From Pontederia crassipes (taxonomy: Eukaryota > Streptophyta > Magnoliopsida > Commelinales > Pontederiaceae): a stretch of 64,000 nt of DNA. The notes under the pieces were generated by a model that did no database searches, was not told the origin of the DNA, and saw only the letters and a program-made list of their open reading frames with translations. The position numbers and the translations under genes were made by a program. Shown here piece after piece: positions 48,986-61,109 of this stretch; position 1 is the stretch's first letter; each line of letters starts with the position of its first letter. The stretch lies in the NCBI GenBank assembly GCA_030549335.1, contig JAUKPH010000017.1, forward strand, positions 11,493,501-11,557,500. Reading direction: 5' to 3'.

Positions 48986-50568
48986 ATTATGGCGGCGGCG
49001 GGGCGAGAGAGCGAGGTTGAGAGAGCGGTGGCAGGGCGAGAGCACGGCGGAGACGACGGGTGAAAGCACGGCGGCGGTGGGGAGAGAGCAGCGGCTGCGG
49101 GGCGAGAGCGGCGGCGGAGGAGGGCGGGAGAGCGGCGGTGGGGGCGAGAGTGATGGCGGGGGCGAGAACGACGGCAGATGGGTGCGAGAGAGCGGCGGCG
49201 GCGGGGCGAGACTGGCGGCGGAAAGGGGCGAGAGAGCACGAGGGCGGGCGAGAGCGCGACAGCAATGGCGGGGCGAGAGAGTGGCCGTGGCGGGCGAGAG
49301 CACGACGGCGGGGGCGAGAGCGGCAGCGGGTCGAGAGCGGCGGCGGGTCAAGAGACTGGCGGAGGGGGCGAGAGAGAGCCGGCGGGGGCGAGAGAGCAAC
49401 AGATCCGTGCGGATCTAGCCGGATCCGCATCGGATGCGGCCGATCTCGGTGGCGGACGAAGAAGAAGAAGAAGAGAGAGAGGAGGGAGATCTCGGATGCG
49501 GCCGATCTCTTCTTCGATGGCGGAGGCGGACGGCGCCGTGGACGAAGAAGAGAGAGGAGGGGGGCGATTGCGCGGACGAAGAAGAGAGAGAGAGAGGAGG
49601 GGGCGATTGCACGGATGAAGAAGAGAGGAAGAGAGAGAGAGAGAGGAGGGCTGCTGCCGAAGTCATTGAAAGAAAAAAGGGTAATCTCGGTCGTCGATCA
49701 AGCATCGGACGTCCGAGATAGATCGACATTTGTAGACCGTGGATGAATGATCCAGGGGTCCAAATCTTAGTAGCACCAAGTTGGTAGCATGGGAATTAAA
49801 GATGACTTTGTAAGATCAAATCATAAATTTCTCATTATTTCTATTTGTAGTAATTTTTATAATATTATGTTCTTATTTTTTCCTTATGCTACGCAGAAAG
49901 TTAGCCATATAATATGTGATCCATACGTATTATCTCTATATTCACTACAAGAAAATTGGCGATTAGCGACCCAACATAGGCGACGCTATTACGTGTCCGT
50001 TGTGAAGAGTGTCTCATTAGCGTCCAACTAGCGCCGCAATCGGGGGACGCTAAAAATCATTAGCTAGTGGCGTCACACTAGAGTCAAAGAAAATGAGACG
50101 CTACTAGCGCCACGTGTTGACGCTATCTCGATGTTATTAAGGCGCGTGGTTTTCGGCTGTGCGTACAAGATGTGCGTTGCTAAGTCGATGCGCAAGGGGC
50201 GCTAGCTCTGAGGCGATATTCCGACGCCCATGAGTCACTATTTTAGGCGCTAGGAAGGCGCTGAAGTGACGCAAATATGAAAGTGTATGCGTCGCCAATG
50301 AGACGCTAATATGGCGCTAAGTACGATATTTTTAACGCAGCATCGACAGCCTTTGTGACGCAAATGCGACTTTATGGAGTCGCTAATTGCAAATTTTTTT
50401 TACCCATCCAATCCTTATTTTTCCCCTTCCCACACCGTACAATTACATAATGCATATAAAAATGCATTGATATTCATCACAAACAATATAAAAGCATCAT
50501 AGACATAATATCTAACATAAGAATACGAAAAGTAATAAACCGAACTAAAACTATATGTATATCTAAAT

Positions 50569-52913
50569 CTATAAGTAACAAAAGCATAGTTTGTATTCAT
50601 GGTTTGTTTCTATCATAGGTTTGGGAGTTATTGTTATCATTCCGGACGTTCGACCCACGTGCTCGGTCCATGGCCTCGCAGGGATGAATTCTGCGTCAGG
50701 ATCAATCCCTGAATCGCCTGCAATAGCGGAGTCAACTACTGACAACTGCTGCGACACCTGCTGCGATATCTGCGCTGATAACTGCTGCGATAGTTGCGTC
50801 ATTTCAGGTGCAGCGGATGAGCTCGGAGCAGATGCACCTTCTGCATATCCTCCGATTGTCTTAAATATCTAAGCGGCTGTGCCGAGGCCACGTAAGTATC
50901 TCCTCATGTCGTGCCGGCCACCTCCTCCCAAACAACAGGGTCCTCTACGAAATAGAAAAATATACAATCATATAATATATAAATTATATATCAAGAAACA
51001 CATAAATTAAAAACATGACTAAACCAACGAAAAAACATTACCTGGTGGCTGAGTACTCGGATCATCTCCATACTTTTCAGCCATTTTAGCATTATACTCA
51101 TCCTAAAAAAATTAAATATTGTGTATTTCAAAAATAGTGCACTAACGTTAGAAACCAAATGACCATGTCATGAGACTTACCAGAAGCCTACGAGCAGTGG
51201 GCGTGACTAAGTCATTTGTCTTCTGGCTTTTATGCGTGGCCTCATAGACCACACGAAAGCTTACGGGGCCATCTTTTTTCTCCTCCTACAATAAAGTTTC
51301 AAATTTGGTAACACAAGTATAAGTCAAAAGTTTGATAAATTGAATTTATATGTAAATTACCATGCACCGTCGATGCTCGTCAAAACGCATCGACCCTCCT
51401 GTGTGGATGTGGGCCTCGGGCTTCAAAAGATGGTTAACTCTTGCCTTTTCTGACTTCCTTTGCCATCGTTCATCCGTCCTTTGTGAACATCAAATACTTA
51501 CACTTTCAAAAACTATAAATTTAATAAAAATAATTTAAAAGTAAACATACTTACCACTCCTATATAAGGACTCCCAAATCGAGCGCCTAATACGCCTTGC
51601 GTATTTTTGTATGCCCTGCTCAAAAGTGAGGCGGGCGAATGTGATGACCTTGCGAAACTTGTATAATCGATTTCGGAGGCGTTTCACAACGACCTCCTCA
51701 AAAGCTCTCCGGATCGTCCCTAAACTAAGATCCGGATGAAACTGATTTAACTCCTACAAAATACGTTAAAACTTAGTACTTTTAAAATAATATAAATCCA
51801 ATTATGTAATCCAAATAGAAGAACGTACCGTAAAGGCTCGAAAGTTGTCATCCCGCACTTGAATTGGGACATCTTTTCAGGATCCCGCCTTTTCCGGCAA
51901 GTGGGAAAGAACGGGAGCACTGATATCCCACACGGTATTAGCGGGTATGAAAGTGGTCCTGCCAATTATAAAGAAGAATTAATTTTCAACGATAACCAAA
52001 ACTATAATAAAATTTGTACAACTTATTTAACTTACGGTCGAGCAATATTATTCACAGTGACCACCCCATTATCGTGTGACCCCTCTTCATCACTCGAAGA
52101 GGAATCATCATTCGGTACAACTGGGGTAGGCTGTGAAGGTCCGACATCATCTACGGGCCCTAATACATAATAAATCATTAGTGTCATACCAAATTAAAAT
52201 TATGATAATTGATAGATGTATAGTAATGTTCTCACCTCGATTGATGTGTACCGCAGCATGATCAGTGACAGTCCGCTCGTCTGAATGAATTGAGCTAGGT
52301 GCTTGTGCTATCGACGGTGTAGCAACTGACATTATTAAAAAGTAATTAATATAATTAATTAAGAAATGTCAATAATAATAAATATACCACCTGGCGTAAG
52401 ATGTCGCTCGCCAACGCTAGAATGTGGTGAAGCGTCTGGTATTCTCGGCGGTGACAGTGGGGTAGCAACTGCCATCATAAGAAAATACATAAAATTTGGC
52501 TCATATTTAAAATTATGGAATATACAAAAAATAACTTGGTGCAACATGACGATCGTCGTCGTGTGATTGAGACGTCCCGACTATGTTCCTCATCGATGGT
52601 GGAACAACTATCACAAAAGCAAAATATTTAAAAACTTTATCTCCTACTGTGTATCGCCTACAGTGTATCACGTATCTAGAGTGATATGCTGAGCAGACCC
52701 ACCAATGGATCGCCTATTATGTGACGATCCGACTACATGCCCCGTCGGCGACGAAAGAACTAATATTATTAAAAAAAGAATTTAACTATTATAATCAACT
52801 ATAAATAAGCAGCCGACAATAAATATATTACCTAGTGGTTGTGATGGCTGACTCATCAGGAGTGAACGCCTGGAAGAGCGAGATGACCCAGATGCTCGAC
52901 CCCTAGTAATCAT
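50569..52913 (-). pseudogene. CACTA tnpA-like gene (Transposase_24 family), many short exons
   Basis: The start is at 52913 (MITRGRASGSS, donor after SQPLG). Several short exons of about 65-100 bp follow, with good GT-AG borders and similar beginnings (VATPS, VATPL, VPPSM, LSSPT). Next come GPVDDVGPSQPTPVVPNDD (52020-52170) and the conserved body: VPIQVRDDNFRAFT (near 51840-51880), ELNQFHPDLSLGTIRRAFEE and RLYKFRKVITFARLTFEQ (51545-51755). HTGGSMRFDEHRRC (51360-51410) and VSFRVVYEATHKSQ (51165-51290) complete it. The C terminus has MTQLSQQLSAQISQQ, a Gln-rich coiled-coil stretch, at 50735-50802. Such proteins bind subterminal repeats and assist Tnp2 in the nucleus. Some exons seem to need frame changes, so its integrity is uncertain. 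Confidence 0.75.
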
Positions 52914-53317
52914 GACTGAAAAAAGAAAGAAACTTCTCTTATTATCGTTAACCATATATAACTTAAAAAAGTAAAAAGCTTATGTCATTAGAATAACTAC
53001 GGGATTCATTCGCTTGTTTCGTATTCTGATTCATTTTCATCATCTTCATCATCGTCGCTATAATCTTGTTTCGAGTCATTGTCAACGAAATTATCAAAGT
53101 TCACATCCAAGAGGTCATTTGAATTGAACTCTTCCATTGGCTCAGCGTCATCGACCAATTAAAAATTCTCAACTCCATCGGCCACATCAATCATGTCATT
53201 CACTCTATCTTCCTGATAGTAATTGTCCATGGGCACATCGTTGTGTACGGATGATGTTTCATTATCATCTACCATTATTTCTGCTAAGAATAGTCTACTC
53301 CTCACCTTGCATGACGC

Positions 53318-56300
53318 TCACCATTCATCATTGGTTCTTTTCGATGGATGCTTAGTGTAATACACTTGTTGTGCTTGTTCTGCCAATACGAATGGATCGT
53401 ATGATTGAAATATCGACCGAGAGTTAATATTCATCAATTTAAACTTTTGATCGATCCGAACTTCTTTCTCTGGATCGAACCACCGATATTTTAGCACCAT
53501 GACTTTGTTAGATTTTCCCAAATAAGACAATTCTAGGATGTCTTCTATAACACCGTAGTAATCAAAGTCGTTGTCCCCGTACATGCTTTCTATAGTACAT
53601 ATGCCGCTATTAATAGTTGAACGTTGTCAACTATATTCTTTTGTATGGAAACGATATCCATTGACTATGACGCCGCAGTAGCCAAGAATTTGTTACTTCG
53701 GTCCATGATCGAGATCTCGTATTTTGTTCTCTATGACAGAGCCATTAATAACCTATAAAAAAAATTAACTAAAAACTTTATTAAAAGTTACGAACTTATA
53801 ACAATTAAGAACAAGCTAAAAGATTTCTCACTTCACATCTCAACCAATCGGCAAAATATTCGTCTTGTAGTTTCAATAACTCATCATTTGTAACTAACGG
53901 ATTGATTTCTCGCTGTAATTCTTCGAATCTTCTGAATTCATAGTTTTCAATTAATGCAATCATATAGCAATAATTAACTTTAAATTATATAACAAATTAG
54001 AACAAATTATCTTACTCGAGATACGGTGTCACTTCGCTACAATTTGCAAGAACATAATTCTCAACGGAGTTGAGATCTCTGTCATTCAAGATAACTTTGC
54101 GTCCTGCACCAAGAAGTCGACATGTGTACTTGATGATGGATAGAATATTCATGTCAACTTCTCCTTCACCACCATCATCATTTTTTGGAACTTGGGTGTG
54201 TCGTGATTGTATGTGTGACTCAAAGTATTTTGAAGTGAAGTTTGACACCTCCTCAATGAAATATGCTTCACATATGGAACCTTCAATTTTTATCTTATTC
54301 TTCGTCTTTCTTTTCAAATATAACATGCACCTTTCGAAAGGATACATCCATCGATATTGAACCGGACCCACAATTTTTGTTTCATATGGTAGATGTACAA
54401 TCAAATGTTCCATCACATCAAAGAAAGAAGGTGAAAATATCTTCTCAGCCTTGCACACGGTAATCACAATAGAAGCCTCTAACCGAGAGATGTCTTCTTT
54501 CCGAATGATGGATGCACAAAGCTCTTTAAAGAACATAGAGAATTCTGTTAAAACCTCATAGATGTCATTTGGCAAAAGTTCTTTAAAGACAATTGAAAGC
54601 AGCCTTTGCATAAAAATATGACAGTCATGACTCTTCATCCCTGTATCTTTCCATTGTCCAAGTTAAAACAACGAGATATGTTTGATACATATCCGTCGGG
54701 GAATTTCAATTGCTTTACCCAGTCAAAAATCACTTTTCTTTGATCATTGCTCAAGACATAAGTAGCTTTTGGATTTTTGCATTTATCATTTTGAAGATGA
54801 ATGATATCTGACTCTAGTCTTTTGCATATTAATTTCATGTCTTCGCGAGCCTGTATGCTATCTTTTGTTCTTCCTTTAAGATCCATAATAGTATTGAAGA
54901 TGTTGTCAAATACGTTCTTCTCCACATGCTTGACATCCAAGTTATGACATACCAAGTTTGAAGACCAGTAAGGCAACTCCAAAAAAATACTTCTTTTCTT
55001 CCAATTATGTTCACTTCCAAATCCAATTTGCTTGTAACTATCGGACTTCGGTCCGAATGAGACTTCGCTAAGCTTGTTTACTTGCTCTAGCAATTCTTGT
55101 CCCGTCAAATGAGTTGGAGACAAAGTGTTCTCGGATGTATTCTTTTTAAATGAGTTTCGATCACAACGCATCGAATTCTTCAATGGGACAAGCAAGTTTT
55201 CCTTTTGTGCTCCAACCAAACCAGCAAACTTTTCTATAGTTTTTCAAATAAAATAATTTTGTATTCTTTCCACATATGGGACAAGCAAGTTTTCCTTTTG
55301 TGCTCCAACCACTCAATATTCCATATGCCAGAAAAATACTTATGGTCCACATTAATGCGGCTCTCATAATGAAATTTTGCTTTTTAAATTTGTTATAGGT
55401 AATCACGCCATCCTCCCACAACAACTTGAGTTCATCAATCAAGGGTCTTAAGTAAACATCTAAATTTTTACCAGGAGATCGAAGACCCGAAATCATACAG
55501 GTAAGCAATATATTCTCTCGTCTCATACACATGCTTGGAGGCAAATGATAAGGTGTCACAAAAATTGTCCAATATGAATAAGCAGTGCTTGATGAGTCAA
55601 ATGGGTTGAAACCATCGGTGCAAAGTCCTAATATACCATTGCATGATTCTGCAGAAAAAGCCGAATAAAGTGCATCAAATCGTCTCCATGCCTCCGCATC
55701 CGAAGGATGTGTAATTGAATTTTGATCTTCACGTGCCCCTTCTCTGTGCCACCTCATAAATGATGTAATTTTTTCAAAAAAAAAATAGTTGTAATCTTGG
55801 AACAATCGGAAAGTATCTAAATATTACATTTGCCACATTTTTTTCGAACTTTGGGAATTCTTTTTCGGCTTGAATATGGGCTCGCCACAAATAGAACAAC
55901 TTATAAGTGAGTTATTTTTCTCGTAGTACAACATGCAATGATTGCGGCATGCATCAATCTTCTAATATTCCAACCCTAAATCTCTCAACAATCGTTTGCA
56001 CTTGTAAAAATGTCCCGATAATTTCTCCGAAGATGGAAGCATGCTCTTAATAATGGCAGGCATCCAGTCAAAACAACTTTCGCTCATATTAAATTCTGAT
56101 TTTAAGTTCATTAGTTGTGCCACTACAGAAAGTGTAGTTTGCTTCACGCATTCATCCCATAAAGGTTCATATGCTTCTTCGAGAAGATTATAAAACTTAG
56201 AAGTCGAAGGATTCGGGTCTTCTTCAATCAATGTTTTGCCAACATTTTCTTCTAACATTGCATCTCGGATCATGTCCTTGTACGGATTGCTCGAGTCGCC

Positions 56301-56640
56301 CACAACGGTATATACATTACTTGTTTCTTTAGCCCATCTTTCTTCGCCATGAAATAACCAATTGGTGTATGTCAGTAAGAAACCGTTGTAATATAATTTC
56401 TTCTGCACATCATATCTTACTTTCCACTGATAACATTTGCACTTCCGACATGGACATAAGATTTCGCCATATGAAGAAGTAATACCTTCATTTTGATATG
56501 CCACATTAATAAATTCATCAACACCATCCTTATATTCTTCAGTTATGATGACATGTTTATCCTTCTAATGATGAATCCAATTATGATCTGGCTTTATCAT
56601 TTCTGTAACGGACAATATTAAACCATATGTCAATAAATTC
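53318..56640 (-). pseudogene. CACTA Tnp2-like transposase, broken
   Basis: Domain order on the minus strand is typical. The Transpos_assoc region has HNWIHH, then a TAG, then YKDGVDEFI, the cysteine pair LCPCRKCKC and WLFHGEERW (56330-56600). The Tnp2 core has IDACRNHCMLYYEK, CSICGEPIF, FMRWHREGAR, LCTDGFNPFDSSS and MISGLRSPGKNLDVYL (55290-55960). A zinc region LACPICGKNTK, LPYWSSNLVCHNLDVKHVEKN and AREDMKLICKR lie at 54700-55270. The DUF4218-type part has MKSHDCHIFMQRLL and YRWMYPFERCMLYLK at 54012-54638, and a DUF4216-like end has VLKYRWFDPEK at 53318-53584. At least one stop and several shifts separate the pieces. An intact protein would cut the CACTA ends. Confidence 0.9.
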
Positions 56641-57040
56641 GTGTACTTGAAACGTGTGTTTTGAACTTACGAAGTTCAAAATCACATGTTTTAAGTATTT
56701 CATCGTCGAATCATAATCTCATTTTATCACCAAGAATGTGGAAGTACATCCTTAGTAAAATTTATGAGAACATGATCAAAAAGAGGTTCTAGAATTATGA
56801 AAAAAAAGTTTAACTTAACATGCATTACTAACTTAGTACATCCTTAGTAACTAACTTAATAATAATAGTTTCAAGTAATTAAGTAGTATTTAACTTAACA
56901 TGCATTACTAACTAACTTAACAACAAAATAATCAAGTAATTAAGTAGTATTTAACTTAACATGCATTAGTTCATAACTTTCAAGTAATTAAGTAGTATTT
57001 AATTTCATGCATTAATAATTAACTTAACATGGTGGCAGGC
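56640..57040. other. Leader region of the CACTA Tnp2 gene
   Basis: Short AT-rich stretch with a repeated phrase (AGTAATTAAGTAGTATTTAACTTAACATGCATTA, three to four copies at about 56873-57030). No coding frame is supported. Confidence 0.5.
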
Positions 57041-57054
57041 TAGTACCTTCTTAA

Positions 57055-57650
57055 CTGGTGAGGGATGGCGGTGGAGGAAGGCGATGGGCGACGACCGATA
57101 GAGGAGCACAGTCGGTAGGCAGACGAGGCAAAGGGAGGAGGAGGCGTCGGTGGAGGCGGAGGCGGAGGCGGACGTCGGAGTGGTGGCGGAGGGCAGTGGA
57201 GGAGGCGGAGGCAGCGGTGGAGGGCAGCGGAGGGGCACGACGGAGGTGGCAGAGGGGCGCGGTGGAGGAGGCGATGGAGTAGGTGGAGGGGCGTGGTGGA
57301 GGAGGCGGAGGCGGAGGGCGGACGTCGGAGGAGGAGGCAGTGGAGGCGGAGGGGCACGGTGGAGGAGGAGGCGGCGGTGGTGGCGAAGGGCGGCAAAGGG
57401 CGGCGGAGGTGGACGTCGGCGCAGTGGAGGAGGCGGCGCAGGAGGAGGGCGGCGGTGGAGGCGGAGGCAGCAGAGATAGAGGCGGAGGAGGCTGAAGGCG
57501 TCGACGGTAGAGGCGGAGGCAGCAGAGGCAGAGGCGTCGGCGGCGGAGGGCAGCGGAGGCACCGAGCGTTGGGCGTCGGAGGAGTCGATCGTCGACGTCG
57601 GGCGTCGGGCATCGGGCGTCGGGTGTCGGGCGTCGGAGGTCGGGCGTCTT
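57055..57650. repeat. GGA/GGC-rich low-complexity block inside the CACTA element
   Basis: About 600 bp of GGAGGCGGAGGC and GGCGTCGGGCGTCGG repeats. All frames look open because purines are on one strand. The encoded Gly/Arg- or Pro/Ser-rich peptides have no domain character. It lies where a CACTA promoter/leader would be. Confidence 0.8.
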
Positions 57651-58004
57651 GGGTGGAAGGTAAAACAGTTAAATGAAAACGAAGAAGAAGGGTTAGGGAT
57701 TTAAGTAAATTTTTTAGCGTCTCCCCAGGATGCGACGCTACGTAGACGCAATGTAGGCGCCGCTTCTATCAAAATTTGGCCAGTGCGGCGCTATGGAGAA
57801 GCTAATGTGTCACTAAGCTAATGTAGCGACACCATAGCGTCATAGGGGCGTCGCCATAGATTTAGCGTCCCACAAATGTGACACTAGTGCGACACTAATT
57901 AATAGTCTTTTTCAAAATTTCTACTATGTATGTAATTTTATTTATCAATATAGCGTCTCATCGCATTGTGCCCCGTTCCAATTGTTTTATTTCCTTCCGA
58001 TAAT

Positions 58005-58375
58005 CTATTATGTATGTATATAAAATTATAAATCTATATGTATATGTGTATATAACAAAATTTTGTGTGTGTGTGTATATATATATGTAATATATGCGTA
58101 TGAATATGTCTACGTGTGGGAGATTAAATATTATAAATCTATCATGTATGTATGTTTATATGTATTATAAATATATATATGTATGTATATGTCTATATAT
58201 GTGCGAGTCATATATAGATAACATGTATATGTATACGTATTCGAAGTGAATATATGTGTATATGTTTATATGTGTGAGATTAAGTGATAATAATATGTAT
58301 ATATGTACTTATTATATATAAGTATAAGTATATACGCGTATTTATATGTCTATATGTGCCCGATTAAGCGAGAGA
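58005..58375. repeat. TATATG-type AT-rich repeats in the right CACTA subterminal zone
   Basis: Irregular TATATGTATATGTG repetition with no gene, between two blocks of GCGTCGC subterminal words. Confidence 0.75.
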
Positions 58376-59335
58376 GATAAAAAGTCGACTACGGAGGCGC
58401 AATACAGACGCTATTGAGTCGCTAGGTACTTTTAGCGACCCCATCGCGCCGAACTAGCATCTAAAACCTTGTCGTGTCTCAAGTTGGCGACGCTACAGAA
58501 ACGCCAATAGTGTCACCATAGCGTCGACATCACCGACGGCTCTTGTTAGATGCGAAGTGAACGCTGTTGAGTCTCCACGATGACGTTAAAATGGGATAAT
58601 TTGTAGCAAATCACTCTCTAATTCAACCATCGCAATTTCATGATTAAGTATATAATAATAATATATGGATAATTAAGATATTATATATATTGTATGTATA
58701 GTTAACATAAATAATATAGGTAACAAATTATATATTTAGGAACACTCCTATCATGTAAAAATACATATATATATATATATATATATAATCATGTAATACA
58801 TATATATAATATGGGTAATTATGTAGGAATACATATATATGTTGATAATACTAATATAACATTTAATTAATTTATTGATTAACATATAGTATATATAATA
58901 TATAGGGTTTAAATATAAAACAAATAGCGATATAAATATAGATAATTTATGAGTAGTTGCCAATAATCACATTCGCGTCTACATAGCGTCGCCTAAGCCT
59001 GTGACGCCATATAGTGTCGCTTTAGAGCCGCAAGGCTTGCAACGCGAGATTGGCGTCGATCGTGATCGACACGAGAATGGCGCTAGGTTCTGCCGTGCAT
59101 TTTCGCTCCGTGGCGCATAATAATAGCGTCTACGTAGTGTCTCTATTGCGCCAGCGTTAGCGTCTATTTCATGAATAGCTAAGAATATGCTAATGAGACG
59201 CTAGCGAGAGGCAAATAGTGTCCCGTTGTTGTGACGCAAAGTGAACGCCATAAAGGCGCTAGTGGCATCTATGTAGCGTCACCTCTTATGCAACGCTATT
59301 TTGCGTCGCTAAGCGCCCATTTTCTTGTAGTGATT

Positions 59336-59799
59336 TATAACATTATTTGAAATATTATTTTGTTTAATGAAAATCTTCTATGCTATAATGATATGGTCAA
59401 ACTATGTGCAAAATCAAATAAAGAATTTAAAATATGAGAGCAAAGAAAAAATAATAGATATTTTATTCAGAGGAATTTATCAGGTATAAAATTTTTATCA
59501 GAAAATAAAGTTGGAGAAAAGACATTCACCCCAAAAATGACATTGACTTCATAATAATTTTTACAATGATTATAAAAAATGCTAAGGTCAATAATTTTTC
59601 ATGTCATATTTTTTCTTAAGAAATCAATATTCTCATGTGGCTCTTTCATGCATAACAAATGAAGCAAATAATGTAGTTTATAGAAAACTATTTCGTAATT
59701 TAATATAAATTTATAATGAAGTTCATATTCTTTAATGTATTACCTTTTCATTTACATTAACATAATTAGCAAGAGTCGTGCCTCGGGTTCATAGACTAG
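59336..59799. other. Spacer right of the CACTA element
   Basis: AT-rich, with no gene seen. It ends in GTGCCTCGGGTTCATAGACTAGT, which resembles a Helitron 3' terminus without a good hairpin. Confidence 0.4.
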
Positions 59800-60737
59800 T
59801 ATATAATTAAAAAATGTGAACATGTGAACAGTCTAGGAGAAGATGCCATTTGTAATATTTACTTGTATATTATTATTTATTTAATTTGAAGAGTCCAAAT
59901 GTAATTTCACACAATGTTTATGAGGTTGATAATAAGTGTTAAAAAAAACTTTATTCTAACTCTACTTAGACTTATTTTAGACGACCTAATATATTACCAT
60001 ATAAAATTTATAATAACAATGAATAGATTTATTAAAATATCAATTTAAATCGTACTATTATTTTATAATCAGATAATTATTTAAAATGAAAATAATTGAT
60101 ACTAATATGCTATGCGAGACTGTGGATTTTCTTCTCTTTTTGATTTCATATGCTTAGAATATTTGAAGTTCTTTTTTTATTAAACTTGATCTAATTATAT
60201 ATTAACCTGACCCGACTTCTAACCCCCATCCGTTCCTTTGATGCAATTTAGCAAGGACATAAAATATATCTCGAAGCACTATCAATAAAAAGCACTTCTT
60301 TAGAACCAATTTTATCATCGTTTTATTTTTTCACCAACTTTTATTTTTCAGTTTCTGTAAATAGCATATTTTATCTTGATCAAGGCATTCAAGATGATTC
60401 CATAATAGCAACATTCAAGTTAAGCTAGCTCATTTTTTCAGATGAATAAAATATTCACTATTCAATCTTGATACAAAAATTCAATTGAGCTCAATGGACG
60501 ATGGAGCTGCCCATCGGCTTCGGAATTATTCCAAAGGTAATAATGAATAATTAGCTAATACAGAGAGCACGGAAAACAACTATTTATGTATACAACAAAA
60601 AGGAACTTTAGCAAACTTTTATTGGAAATTCAAAGAACACATCACACAAAGAAAGAGTGTGGACATGGATCACACAAAGAACCTAGTTTTAGCAGTTCCT
60701 TCACCTATATATGTATACAGCACATATGTTAAAAAAA

Positions 60738-61040
60738 ATGGATGTACATTTTCTTTCTAGGATCCTCATCTCACTTATCCTAATTATTTTAGTTTCCATG
60801 TTCATCTTAGTTTTGTTTATGTTGGCAATATGGTCATTCAATCGAATTTGGCGTGGCCATGTAGCCTCTACTACTACCACTGTCCCGGAGCACGAGCACG
60901 AGCACGAGTGGCCGGAGGTATCCCGGTACCTCCGGCCGCTCATGCTCGTGCTCTTGCTCCAGGACAGTGGTAGCAGTAGAGGCTACATGGCCACTCCAAA
61001 TTCGGATAAAGGACCATATTGGCAACATAATCAAAAGTAA
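60738..61040 (+). CDS. Small putative membrane protein, left arm of the inverted repeat
   Basis: The frame from MDVHFLSR has one strongly hydrophobic segment (LILIILVSMFILVLFMLAIW, about residues 12-31). It continues with SFNRIWRGHVASTTTTVPE, an EHEHEHE run and a tail read from across the palindrome centre (LRPLMLVLLLQDSG...). Its first 60 or so residues are about 80 percent identical to the frame on the other arm. I recognise no family. Preservation of the frame in both arms is suggestive, but 100 codons could survive by chance. There is a possible ATG four residues upstream and no clear promoter. Confidence 0.35.
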   Translation: MDVHFLSRILISLILIILVSMFILVLFMLAIWSFNRIWRGHVASTTTTVPEHEHEHEWPEVSRYLRPLMLVLLLQDSGSSRGYMATPNSDKGPYWQHNQK

Positions 61041-61109
61041 GATGAGGATGGAAACTAAAATTATTAGGATAAGTGGGGTGGGGACCCTAGAAAGAAAATT
61101 TACATCCAT
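60834..61109 (-). CDS. Small putative membrane protein, right arm of the inverted repeat
   Basis: The mirror-image frame begins MDVNFLSRVPTP with the segment LILIILVSILILLLIMLPIW. It continues SFIRIWSGHVASTATTVLE, QEHEHERPE and a tail that crosses the centre into the opposite arm (LRPLVLVLVLRDSG). It differs from the left copy at about one residue in five, including conservative changes in the membrane segment. The function is unknown and the two frames overlap antisense across the centre. Confidence 0.35.
   Translation of the reverse strand: MDVNFLSRVPTPLILIILVSILILLLIMLPIWSFIRIWSGHVASTATTVLEQEHEHERPEVPGYLRPLVLVLVLRDSGSSRGYMATPNSIE

Larger units (their letters stand above)
45481..49800. mobile_element. 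Foldback-like element with long GC-rich inverted arms
   Basis: The ends are inverted copies: TTTAATTCTCATGCTAC at 45481 and TTTAATTCCCATGCTAC on the minus strand from 49800. The similarity continues inward (GGTGCTAC, TATCTCG, CGTCCGAT, GAGATTAC) into long arms of CTCTCTC then CCGCCGCTCTCGCCCC-type sequence. These arms are about 1.08 kb on the left (to 46560) and 0.8 kb on the right (from 48985). The middle holds several tandem arrays and a nested CACTA element. There is no transposase, and no 9-bp duplication is convincing (CATTTAGGA versus GATGACTTT). Long inverted arms with internal repeats suit a foldback or Mutator-type non-autonomous element; that label is inference. Confidence 0.55.
49943..59332 (-). 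mobile_element. Large CACTA (En/Spm-type) DNA transposon, 9.4 kb
   Basis: The left end CACTACAAGAAAATTGGCG and the right end (complement of CACTACAAGAAAATGGGCG) match almost perfectly. The 3-bp flanks are identical (ATT at 49940-49942 and 59333-59335). Both ends carry subterminal arrays of GCGACGCTA-like words (49960-50380, and 57715-57900, 58390-58560, 58975-59320). Two minus-strand gene regions lie inside: Tnp2-like (53318-56640) upstream and tnpA-like (50569-52913) downstream, the standard CACTA arrangement. The transposase has stops and shifts, so this copy is probably not autonomous. Confidence 0.95.

Noticed and set aside
48915..49746. Gly/Arg-rich ORFs of 140-230 codons
   Set aside because: Mirror image of the same low-complexity arm, open in several frames at once.
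57040..57676. Overlapping ORFs in the GGA/GGC block
   Set aside because: Purine-rich repeat inside the CACTA element; the translations are Gly/Arg or Pro/Ser runs without domain character.
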